Shown here piece by piece: positions 5,819-12,422 of a DNA stretch of 16,092 nt (the first letter of the stretch is position 1; each line of letters begins with the position of its first letter). The notes under the pieces were generated by a model. That model had not been told where the DNA came from. It saw only the letters and a program-made list of their open reading frames with translations, and did no database searches. Source of the DNA: DATHSN01 sp035464115 (GTDB taxonomy: Bacteria; Actinomycetota; Acidimicrobiia; Acidimicrobiales; SKKL01); NCBI GenBank assembly GCA_035464115.1, contig DATHSN010000017.1, positions 1-16,092 of the forward strand, written 5' to 3'. The translations under genes and the position numbers were made by a program.

Positions 5819-7470
5819 GGGTCCGGGAGCCGGCGCCGCAGCACGGCGTCGAGCCGCAGCCACCGCAGCCGACCCGTCCCGCCCTGGCCCCCCGCCCGGG
5901 GTCGCTGGCCAACGGCGACCTGCTCGCGCTCCAGCGTGCGGCGGGGAACCGGGCCACCAACGAGCACATCCAGCGGGCGCTCACCGACGACATCTACGAG
6001 ACCGACCTCGACGCCGACCGCGCGCCTGGCTACGGCGAGGAGCTCGAGGCCGAGGAGGCGCCGGCGCCGATCGATCCCTCGGCCGAGGTCGAGCGCGCCA
6101 CCGCCTCCGCCGCGTGGTCGGTCGCCCAGGCCCACCTGAGCATCGCCGGCACCCAGCTGTCGACGGTGGCCGGCCTGTTGACCGGGACGGTGATCCCCGG
6201 TCTGTCGAGCGCGATGGCCAACCCGGCGCTCGCTGGCTTCCCGCACGGCCTGGTGCTCCAAGGGCCCCTCCAGGTGGCCGAGACGAGCCTGCGTGTCGCC
6301 CGGTCCCAGCTCACCAGCATCCCGTCGTCGTTCTGGGCCACCGACCCGGTGCCGGCCGAGCAGTTCGCCACCGCGCTCCTGCGTCGCGTCGACGCCACCC
6401 TCGAGATGATGGAGCAGTGGAGCGCCCTGTCGGTGGCGCTGATCGGGCCGGCGGGCTTCCCCCTCGCCGCCCGGCTCGTCGGCGAGGTGCTCCCGGCCCG
6501 GGCGATGCTCGACGTCGACGTGACCACCCTCCGCTCGGTGAACGGCCTGCCGTCGTCGTCGTCGTCGGCACCGCCCCCGGCGGTCGCCGCCCCGGCTCCT
6601 CCCGCCCCGGCCGAACCCGCGCCCGAGGCCGAGGAGCTGGCGGCCGAGGTGGTCGCCGAGGAGGCCCCGCCCGAGCTCGAGGACGAGTTCGACGACCTGT
6701 TGATGCCGATGAACTTCGGGATCGGTGCGGCGATGGTGGCCGCCAACGAGCACCTCGAGATCGAGCGCCTCCGCGCCGAGTGGTCGAACCGCATCCCGCA
6801 ACGGCACTCCGGCACCAAGCAGATGCGCATGAGCGCCGACGAGAAGGACGACTCGTCCGCCTTCACCAACATGCTCATCGAGCACACCGAGAAGCTGATC
6901 CCGAGCAAGTTCCCCGACTTCCGCACCGCGATGAAGCTCGGCATGGGCTGGGACGACAACGACATCGACACCCTCCTCGCCGGCGGGAACCGCGTGGCCG
7001 ACGGCGCCACCAAGGTGAAGTACCTCGACGAGGAGGAGCGCAAGGCCTACGAGGTGTGGGGCGGCAACCCCCTGCGCTACGGGCTCAACGGCGAGGTCCT
7101 CGACACCAAGGACATGTACTCGAAGTTCAAGGGCGCGGCGTTCGCCATCTTCGTGATGAAGAAGGACGGCACCATGTACGCCGGCACCCACAAGGTCGGC
7201 CTGTTCCACCACTCGAGCTTCCTGTCGGGCGCCGACGTCGCCGGCGCCGGCGAGATGAAGGTCGAGGGCGGGCGGCTCGTGCACATCACCAACAAGAGCG
7301 GCCACTACTGGCCGGAGAACGAGCAGATGCAGCAGACGCTCGCCGAGCTCGAGCGGCGCGGGGTGAGCCTCGCAGGGGTGGGGGTCACCTTGATGCGACC
7401 CAACGGCTCGGTGTTCCAGCCCGCCGAGGATGCCCTGACCCTGCTGCGGCAATCGAGAGGACAGGCATGA
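5815..7470 (+). CDS. Candidate contractile-injection-type effector with C-terminal IQM-like domain
   Basis: The 551-residue protein is modular. Residues 1-35 are Pro/Gln-rich, and LLALQRAAGNRA (36-47) matches the LQRxxGNxA motif common near the N-termini of proteins linked to eCIS loci (often with DUF4157). Residues 92-245 are helical with hydrophobic patches, and 247-290 form a Ser/Pro/Ala/Glu linker including five serines in a row. Residues 400-530 form a compact domain: YLDEEERKAYE, AIFVMKKDGTMYAG, FHHSSFLSG (464-472), AGEMKVEGG, SGHYWP (495-500) and a final LERRGVSLAGVGV. From memory this order matches the IQM calmodulin-binding protein core of plants and fungi. There is no signal peptide or cysteine. 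The GTG at 5815 gives an N-terminus (VRVREPAP) like related proteins, but no clear SD is seen. The delivered-toxin role is inference. Confidence 0.75.
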   Translation: MRVREPAPQHGVEPQPPQPTRPALAPRPGSLANGDLLALQRAAGNRATNEHIQRALTDDIYETDLDADRAPGYGEELEAEEAPAPIDPSAEVERATASAAWSVAQAHLSIAGTQLSTVAGLLTGTVIPGLSSAMANPALAGFPHGLVLQGPLQVAETSLRVARSQLTSIPSSFWATDPVPAEQFATALLRRVDATLEMMEQWSALSVALIGPAGFPLAARLVGEVLPARAMLDVDVTTLRSVNGLPSSSSSAPPPAVAAPAPPAPAEPAPEAEELAAEVVAEEAPPELEDEFDDLLMPMNFGIGAAMVAANEHLEIERLRAEWSNRIPQRHSGTKQMRMSADEKDDSSAFTNMLIEHTEKLIPSKFPDFRTAMKLGMGWDDNDIDTLLAGGNRVADGATKVKYLDEEERKAYEVWGGNPLRYGLNGEVLDTKDMYSKFKGAAFAIFVMKKDGTMYAGTHKVGLFHHSSFLSGADVAGAGEMKVEGGRLVHITNKSGHYWPENEQMQQTLAELERRGVSLAGVGVTLMRPNGSVFQPAEDALTLLRQSRGQA

Positions 7471-7922
7471 GCGCCCACGACGAGGCCAGCCGATTGGCCG
7501 AGCTGCGAGCCTGGTTGGCCGCCAAGGGCATCGAGTCCGACGACGACGGCGACCGGGTGATGTTCGCCTTCACCGGCGAGAACGGCACCTACCCGGGCGT
7601 CCTGCTGGCCCGCGAGTCGCAGGACGAGGTGGTCATGTACTCGGTGGCGCCGCTCGCCTTCCCCGCCGAGCTCCGGACGGCCGCCGCACTGTTCTTGACC
7701 AGGGTCAACTACGGCCTGGCGCAGGGCAACTTCGAGCTCGACCTCGACGACGGCGAGGTGCGCTACAAGACCATCGCCGCGCTGCACGGCGCCGACATCG
7801 ACGACACGGTCATGGGCCCGCTGGTGCTCGTGAACCTGTCGACGATGGACCGCTACGTCCCGGCGCTGTTCGAGCTGCTGACGGGGGCCGACCCCCACGA
7901 GACGGCTCGCGCCGCGGGCTGA
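7467..7922 (+). CDS. YbjN-like small acidic protein, possible effector chaperone or immunity protein
   Basis: The 151-residue protein begins at an ATG overlapping the effector stop (ATGA), with GAGAGG 6 nt upstream, so the two are co-translated. An N-terminal helix (ASRLAELRAWLAAKGI) is followed by strands (DRVMFAFTGENGTYPGVLLARE, DEVVMYSVAP) and a helix-strand unit (FLTRVNYGLAQGNFELDLDDGEVRYKT, 76-102) typical of YbjN-family domains. It closes with a helix around 125-140. The YbjN fold is the fold of class I type III secretion chaperones (CesT type), which bind effectors before export. The tight linkage makes a chaperone for the upstream protein the first hypothesis; an immunity protein is the alternative. 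Both roles are inference; the fold assignment is moderately secure. Confidence 0.8.
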   Translation: MSAHDEASRLAELRAWLAAKGIESDDDGDRVMFAFTGENGTYPGVLLARESQDEVVMYSVAPLAFPAELRTAAALFLTRVNYGLAQGNFELDLDDGEVRYKTIAALHGADIDDTVMGPLVLVNLSTMDRYVPALFELLTGADPHETARAAG

Positions 7923-7928
7923 GCCGGT

Positions 7929-8957
7929 TCAGCTCTGGGCGAGCGCCGTGGCCTCGCCCCAGGCGCGCAGGGCCGTCTGGGCCTCGGGGGTGTCCAGCAC
8001 GCGCCGGGTGGTGGCGTAGGCGAGGTCGGCCTCGGCGCCGTGGTGTCCGGTGCGCAGCATGTGGACCCCGTGGGTGCGGCACTCCTCGGCCGAGGGACGC
8101 ACGACCAGCACCGGGATCCCGGCGTCGCGGGCCCGCGCCAGCTCGGTGTCGAGGCGGCGGTCGAACAGCATCCGGGTGGCCCGCAGCGGCAGGCCGGGAC
8201 GGTCGTCGGGATCCGACGCCATCGGGGCGACGACGATGATGACGTCGGCGCCGGCCGAGACGGCGAGGTCGGCGTTGGTGCTCGAGTGCACGCCGCCGTC
8301 GACGAGCATCCGTCGGCCGACCCGCACCGGCGGGTAGAGGCCCGGGACCGCAGCCGAGGCCCGCACGGCGTCGACGATCGGGGGCCGCAGGCCCCCGGGC
8401 TGGCCGAGGACCACCCGTCGACCGCCGACGATGTCGACGGTGACGAGCCAGACGTCGCGCTCGGGCCAGTCGGCGCCGGTCCACTCGGAGAGCTCGGCGC
8501 GCTGCTCGGTGCTCGAGGCCATGCCGCCGCGCCACCAGCGCTGGGCCGCCGCCGGCGGGTTCACCGGTGGCCAGCGCACGAGCGAGCGTCCGAGCACCCA
8601 GCTCGAGCCGACCAGGCGCCGGCCCAGCCCGAGGGGCGTGCGCCAGCCCTGGCGATAGACGACATCGGGGGAGAACGCGGGCTCGCCGGGCTTCACGGGG
8701 TGGCGGTCGTGGGCCATCTCCCACAGCGACGACACCGGGTGCCCGGCGCGCAAGGTGGCGCTCACGACGGCGCCGGCGGAGGTGCCGATCATCAGATCGG
8801 CGCCAGCGAGGTCGAGCCCGGCCTCCTCGAGGGCGCGCAGCGCGCCGGCGTGCACGGCGAGGCCGACGGTGCCCCCGGCGCCGAGGACGAGGGCGGTGCG
8901 CGCCCGGCGACCCGACGAGAGGAGCAGCGGGGTTCGATCCGACGGCGCGTTGGCCAC
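7929..8957 (-). CDS. Patatin-like phospholipase family protein
   Basis: The 342-residue serine hydrolase has the three patatin signatures. These are the glycine-rich oxyanion loop (LGAGGTVGLAVHAGAL, 25-40), the nucleophile elbow GTSAG with Ser60, and the Asp220-Gly-Gly of the Ser-Asp dyad. It resembles bacterial RssA/YchK-type proteins acting on acyl esters in the cytoplasm or at the membrane; no signal peptide is present. The GTG at 8957 is chosen because the open frame runs further back into the msrA coding region without any conserved sequence and no ATG lies between. Its Shine-Dalgarno sequence is weak. It is divergent from msrA with an 85-bp spacer and converges on the YbjN gene with only 6 bp between stops. 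Physiological lipid substrate unknown. Confidence 0.9.
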   Translation of the reverse strand: MANAPSDRTPLLLSSGRRARTALVLGAGGTVGLAVHAGALRALEEAGLDLAGADLMIGTSAGAVVSATLRAGHPVSSLWEMAHDRHPVKPGEPAFSPDVVYRQGWRTPLGLGRRLVGSSWVLGRSLVRWPPVNPPAAAQRWWRGGMASSTEQRAELSEWTGADWPERDVWLVTVDIVGGRRVVLGQPGGLRPPIVDAVRASAAVPGLYPPVRVGRRMLVDGGVHSSTNADLAVSAGADVIIVVAPMASDPDDRPGLPLRATRMLFDRRLDTELARARDAGIPVLVVRPSAEECRTHGVHMLRTGHHGAEADLAYATTRRVLDTPEAQTALRAWGEATALAQS

Positions 8958-9042
8958 GGCTGAAGGATCGTCGCTCGGGGCCCGCGCGCGCCAGCCCGGG
9001 TCGCCGTAGCCTGAGCGGCAGCGACGACAGCGGAGGTCCGCC
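8958..9042. promoter_or_regulatory. Divergent promoter region between patatin-like gene and msrA
   Basis: The 85-bp spacer must carry promoters for both genes. TAGCCT at 9007-9012 is a plausible actinobacterial -10 box for msrA, putting transcription start roughly 25 nt before its GTG. No convincing -35 was found. GGAGG at 9032-9036 is the msrA ribosome binding site. Confidence 0.35.
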
Positions 9043-9696
9043 GTGTTCTTCTCCCGAGCCAAGCCGACGATGCCGACCGCCGACGAGGCGCTGCCCGGGC
9101 GCGACGTGTCGATGCCCGTCCCGGCCGCCCACGAGGTCCTCGGCACGCCGCTGGTGGGCCCGTTCCCGCCGGGCTCGGAGGTGGCGATCGTCGCCCTCGG
9201 GTGCTTCTGGGGGGCCGAGCGGGCGTTCTGGACGCTCGACGGGGTGATCACCACCGCGGTCGGCTACGTCGGTGGCTACACGCCGAACCCCACCTACGAG
9301 GAGGTGTGCTCGGGGCGCACCGGCCACACCGAGGCCGTGCTCGTGGCGTTCGACCCCGAGCGGGTGAGCTACGAGGCGCTCCTGCGACGGTTCTGGGAGT
9401 CCCACGACCCGACCCAGGGCATGCGCCAGGGCAACGACGTCGGCACCCAGTACCGCTCGGGCATCTACTGGACGAGCGACGCCCAGCGCGAGCTCGCCGA
9501 GCGGTCGCGCGCGGCGTACCAGCGGGTCCTGGCCGATGCCGGCCACGGCGAGATCACCACCGAGATCGCCGAGGCGGGCCCCTTCTTCTACGCCGAGGAC
9601 TACCACCAGCAGTACCTCCACAAGGTGCCCAACGGCTACTGCGGGCTCGGCGGCACGGGCGTCGCCTGCCCGGTCGGGCTCGCCGACGTGGGCTGA
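9043..9696 (+). CDS. msrA: Peptide-methionine (S)-S-oxide reductase
   Basis: MsrA reduces the S epimer of methionine sulfoxide in proteins, repairing oxidative damage in the cytoplasm. The 217-residue protein has the invariant GCFWGAER motif with catalytic Cys54, the substrate-pocket segment GYVGGYTPNPTYEEVCSGRTGHTE split across 74-97, and HDPTQGMRQGNDVGTQYRS-type sequence (121-139). The resolving cysteines Cys200 and Cys209 lie in a C-terminal tail spaced like E. coli MsrA, so recycling through thioredoxin by two disulfide steps is expected. The N-terminal extension of about 45 residues (MPTADEALPGR) is normal for this longer subtype. The GTG start has GGAGG 6 nt upstream. No msrB lies beside it. 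Confidence 0.97.
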   Translation: MFFSRAKPTMPTADEALPGRDVSMPVPAAHEVLGTPLVGPFPPGSEVAIVALGCFWGAERAFWTLDGVITTAVGYVGGYTPNPTYEEVCSGRTGHTEAVLVAFDPERVSYEALLRRFWESHDPTQGMRQGNDVGTQYRSGIYWTSDAQRELAERSRAAYQRVLADAGHGEITTEIAEAGPFFYAEDYHQQYLHKVPNGYCGLGGTGVACPVGLADVG

Positions 9697-9701
9697 TCCG
9701 C

Positions 9702-9724
9702 TCACGGGGCGTGTTGCCCCGTGA
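9702..9724 (+). terminator. 9-bp perfect hairpin after msrA
   Basis: The arms tcacggggc (9702-9710) and gccccgtga (9716-9724) pair perfectly around gtgtt, starting 5 bases after the msrA stop. No T tract follows. Position and stem strength suggest a terminator separating msrA from the downstream peptidase gene. Confidence 0.7.
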
Positions 9725-9800
9725 CCGTCGGGTGGTGCTAGGTTCATTACGATCTGGTGACGGACCGGGCTCCGGCGATGGCGCCGGGCCGAGGAGGGCC

Positions 9801-11033
9801 ATGCACGACTCCCGACGGGCACCCCTGCGCTGGCGCACGATCGCGGTCGTGCTCGCGGCGCTGGTGCTGGTCCCGGTGGGGTCGGTGGGGGCCGACGATC
9901 AGCTCGACGACATCCGGGCCCAACGCGAGGAGGTCCGCCGCCAGGCGGCCGCCGTCGCCGGCGACATCGATGTCATCGCGGCCACCGACGCCGAGGTGAG
10001 CGCGGCCCTCGAAGCGCTCGAGGCCAACGTCCGGGCCGAGCAGGCCCGTCTCGACGAGGCCCAGCGCGCGGTCGAGGCCGCCGAGGCCGAGGTCGTCGCG
10101 GCGCGGGCGAGCGAGGTCCAGGCCCAGGGCGAGGTCGACGCGCTGCGCAGCTCCATGGCCGCCGCCGCGGTCGAGGCCTACGTGCGGCCCCCCGAGCAGG
10201 ACACCCTCCAGGTGATGCTCTCGGGCGAGCTCGGCGATGCCGCCGAGCGGCGAGCCCTGCTCGACGTGCGGGCCTCGAGCACCGCCGACCTGCTCGAGCA
10301 GTACCGCGCCGCCCAGGAGGACCTCGCCTTCGCTCGTCAGTCGGCGGTCGACGCCGCGGCGCGTGCCGCCGAGCAGCGGGGCGTGGTCGAGCAGCAGCTC
10401 GGCGCCGTCCAGTCGGCGCGCGACGAGCAGGCCGTGGTCGTCGCCCAGGTGCAGATCGAGCTCGACGCCGCGTTGCAGCGGGCGCGTGAGCTCGAGGCGG
10501 CCGAGGCCTCGCTCGACGAGCGCGAGCGGGCCCGCCAGGCCGAGCTGCGCGCCGCCGAGGAGGCCCGCCTGGCGGCCATCCAGCGCCAGCTGGCCGAGGC
10601 GTCGGCCCGTCGGGGCACGGTCAACGTGCCGAGCGCGGGCCCGATCAACCTCACGTCGGTCGGCGGCATCGTGGTCAACTCCCAGATCGCATCGCAGCTG
10701 GCGGCCATGTTGCAGGCCGCCGCCGCCGACGGCATCACCCTCACCGGGGGCGGCTACCGCGACTCGTCCCAGCAGATCGCGCTGCGCCGGGCCCACTGCG
10801 GCTCGTCGAACTACGCGATCTACGAGATGTCGCCGTCGTCGTGTCGCCCGCCCACCGCTCGGCCCGGTCAGTCGCTGCACGAGCGGGGGCTCGCCATCGA
10901 CTTCGTCGCCAACGGGCGGTCGATCAGCAGCCGCAGCAACCCCGGGTTCGCGTGGCTGGCGGCCAACGCCTCGAGCTACGGGTTCTACAACCTGCCGTCG
11001 GAGCCCTGGCACTGGTCGACCACCGGCGGCTGA
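9801..11033 (+). CDS. Secreted coiled-coil protein with C-terminal VanY-type D-Ala-D-Ala carboxypeptidase domain
   Basis: The 410-residue product has an N-terminal signal sequence (RRAPLRW then TIAVVLAALVLVPVGSVGA, cleavage near residue 31). A long Glu/Arg/Ala coiled coil (about 33-270) interrupted near 125-150 is followed by a peptidase M15B/VanY-like domain (285-410). Zinc ligands and catalytic residues are visible in SLHERGLAIDF (His360, Asp367) and EPWHW (Glu401, His404), with the substrate-binding GYRDSSQQ at 318-325. It should trim peptidoglycan stem peptides outside the membrane. Coiled coil plus hydrolase is the architecture of EnvC- or RipC-like division hydrolases governed by FtsEX; that link is inference. 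The ATG at 9801 has AGGAGG just upstream. A possible -10 (TACGAT, 9748-9753) lies in the spacer. Confidence 0.9.
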   Translation: MHDSRRAPLRWRTIAVVLAALVLVPVGSVGADDQLDDIRAQREEVRRQAAAVAGDIDVIAATDAEVSAALEALEANVRAEQARLDEAQRAVEAAEAEVVAARASEVQAQGEVDALRSSMAAAAVEAYVRPPEQDTLQVMLSGELGDAAERRALLDVRASSTADLLEQYRAAQEDLAFARQSAVDAAARAAEQRGVVEQQLGAVQSARDEQAVVVAQVQIELDAALQRARELEAAEASLDERERARQAELRAAEEARLAAIQRQLAEASARRGTVNVPSAGPINLTSVGGIVVNSQIASQLAAMLQAAAADGITLTGGGYRDSSQQIALRRAHCGSSNYAIYEMSPSSCRPPTARPGQSLHERGLAIDFVANGRSISSRSNPGFAWLAANASSYGFYNLPSEPWHWSTTGG

Positions 11034-11069
11034 GCGCCGCCGAGTAGGGTCGGGGGTGCCGACGCACCC

Positions 11070-11250
11070 GTGCGGGAGAGTCCCGGTCCGACCGGGGCGC
11101 CGAAGGAGCAACCTCCCCGGAATCTCTCAGGCACCCGTACCGCAGGGGTGGGGCAACTCTGGAAAGCAGGGCCCGGCGACGGTCCCTCACCGACGGTGCA
11201 AACCGCTCCCGGGCGGTGAAGCTCTCAGGTCCCGATGACAGAGGGGGAGC
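11070..11250 (+). promoter_or_regulatory. Tandem glycine riboswitch upstream of gcvT
   Basis: Two glycine aptamers lie in tandem. The first has the conserved segments tgcgggagag (11071-11080), gccgaaggagcaa (about 11100-11111) and gaatctctcaggca (11120-11133). The second has actctggaaagc (11156-11167), caccgacggtgcaaacc (11189-11204) and gaagctctcaggtccc (about 11219-11233), closing with gatgacagaggggga. These are the hallmark motifs of gcvT-element RNAs, which sense glycine cooperatively and usually switch the glycine cleavage genes on. A small hairpin (gggtgc/gcaccc, 11054-11069) precedes it and TAGGGT (11045-11050) is a possible -10 box. The gcvT start lies 45 bases after the 3' end. Confidence 0.95.
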
Positions 11251-11282
11251 GCCGGTGGCGCGCGCCACCGGATCACCGCTCC
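11246..11282 (+). promoter_or_regulatory. Hairpin in the riboswitch expression platform before the gcvT ribosome binding site
   Basis: ccggtggc (11252-11259) pairs with gccaccgg (11264-11271) around gcgc. An outer helix ggagcg (11246-11251) with cgctcc (11277-11282) encloses it. The outer left arm uses the last bases of the second aptamer, so aptamer closure and this hairpin compete. CGGAGG (11285-11290) is the gcvT Shine-Dalgarno. The hairpin lacks a T tract, so translational control or a U-less terminator are both possible. Confidence 0.55.
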
Positions 11283-11294
11283 GCCGGAGGACCC

Positions 11295-12422
11295 GTGACC
11301 GCACCGCCTGCCCGCACCACACCGCTGCACGACTGGCACCTCGCCCGCGGGGGTCGCCTCGTCGACTTCGCGGGATGGTCGCTGCCGATGCGCTACGGCG
11401 ACGGGCCCGTGGCCGAGCACCGGGCCGCCCGTGAGGCGGCGGCGCTGTTCGACGTCGGCCACATGGGCATCGTGGATCTGGTGGGGACGGGGGCCGATGC
11501 CGCGCTCGAGACGCTCGCCCCCACCGACGTCGTCGGGCTGGCCGACGGCCGGCAGCGCTACACCGTGCTCACCAACGCCGACGGCGGGGTGATCGACGAC
11601 CTGATGGTGTCGCGGCTCGGCGACCGGCTCACCGTGGTCGTCAACGCGGCTCGCCGCGAGGTCGACGTGGCCCACCTGCGGGCTGCTCTGGGGCCGGGGA
11701 TCGAGGTGCGCGAGCGCACCGATCTGGCGTTGATCGCGCTGCAGGGTCCGGCCACCGGCGAGGTGCTGGCCGCGGTGGCGCCGGGGATCGTCGATCTGTG
11801 GTTCCTCGACGTGGCCCACGGCGAGGTGGCCGGCGTGCCCGTCGTCGCCAGCCGATCGGGCTACACCGGGGAGGACGGCGTCGAGCTGCAGGTGCCGGTG
11901 ACCGACGCCGTGGCCGTGGCCGACGCGCTGGCTGCGCACCCGGCCGTCTCGTCGGCTGGTCTGGCCGCCCGCGATTCGCTGCGCCTCGAGGCGGGCCTGT
12001 GCCTCTACGGCCACGAGCTCGACGAGTCGACCTCCCCGGTCGAGGCGGGCCTGACGTGGAGCATCCCGGGGCGCCGCCGGCGCGAGGGCGGCTTCCTCGG
12101 CGCCGACGTCGTCCTCGCCCAGCTCGCCGAGGGTCCGCCTCGCCACCGGGTGGGCCTGCGCCCACTCGGGCGCCGCCCGGTGCGCGACGGGGCCGAGCTG
12201 CGCTCGCCGTCGGGCGAGGTGGTCGGCGCGGTGACGAGCGGGGGGTTCGGCCCCACCGTCGACGCGCCCGTCGCCATGGCGTACGTGGCGGCCGGCCACG
12301 AGGTGGTCGGCACCGAGCTCGTCGCCGACGTGCGGGGCCACGACGAGCCCGTCGTGGTGGCCGCACTGCCCTTCGTCCCCCTCCGCTACCGCCGCCGTCC
12401 CCGCCCCGAGGAGCGCCCGTGA
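11295..12422 (+). CDS. gcvT: Glycine cleavage system T protein (aminomethyltransferase)
   Basis: GcvT transfers the methylene group from aminomethyl-lipoyl GcvH to tetrahydrofolate, releasing ammonia. The 375-residue length is normal. Family segments run in order: HLARGGRLVDFAGWSLPMRY at the N-terminus, ALFDVGHMG, YTVLTNADGGVIDDLMVSR, ALQGPAT, SRSGYTGEDGVEL, ARDSLRLEAGLCLYGHEL and TSGGFGPTVDAPVAMAYV in the C-terminal barrel. The GTG at 11295 is chosen because CGGAGG lies 4 nt before it and the conserved sequence starts soon after; an in-frame ATG at 11235 falls inside the riboswitch. The stop overlaps the gcvP start (GTGA). Expression should rise with glycine through the upstream riboswitch. 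The C-terminus has an Arg/Pro tail (RYRRRPRPEERP). Confidence 0.97.
   Translation: MTAPPARTTPLHDWHLARGGRLVDFAGWSLPMRYGDGPVAEHRAAREAAALFDVGHMGIVDLVGTGADAALETLAPTDVVGLADGRQRYTVLTNADGGVIDDLMVSRLGDRLTVVVNAARREVDVAHLRAALGPGIEVRERTDLALIALQGPATGEVLAAVAPGIVDLWFLDVAHGEVAGVPVVASRSGYTGEDGVELQVPVTDAVAVADALAAHPAVSSAGLAARDSLRLEAGLCLYGHELDESTSPVEAGLTWSIPGRRRREGGFLGADVVLAQLAEGPPRHRVGLRPLGRRPVRDGAELRSPSGEVVGAVTSGGFGPTVDAPVAMAYVAAGHEVVGTELVADVRGHDEPVVVAALPFVPLRYRRRPRPEERP

Noticed and set aside
6558..6572. Short tandem tcg repeat as a phase-variable tract
   Set aside because: It is five copies of a 3-bp unit encoding a serine run in a linker; length change would not shift the frame, so no switch is expected.
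5803..7452. 549-codon open frame antisense to the effector gene
   Set aside because: Composition is low-complexity Gly/Arg/Val/His, there are no motifs, and the sense strand has a clear modular protein.
5610..7922. Genomic island integrated at tRNA-Arg(CCU) bringing the effector pair
   Set aside because: Islands usually insert at the tRNA 3' end, which here faces the GH43-like gene. The effector lies on the 5' side, no integrase is present, and I found no duplicated tRNA 3' end.
7918..7933. Hairpin gctga/tcagc between the convergent YbjN and patatin genes
   Set aside because: The stem is only 5 bp and arises because two facing TGA codons are automatically complementary; too weak to call a terminator.
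8958..9254. N-terminal extension of the patatin-like protein by 99 residues
   Set aside because: It would run through the msrA promoter, ribosome binding site and first 70 codons, and contains no patatin-like sequence.
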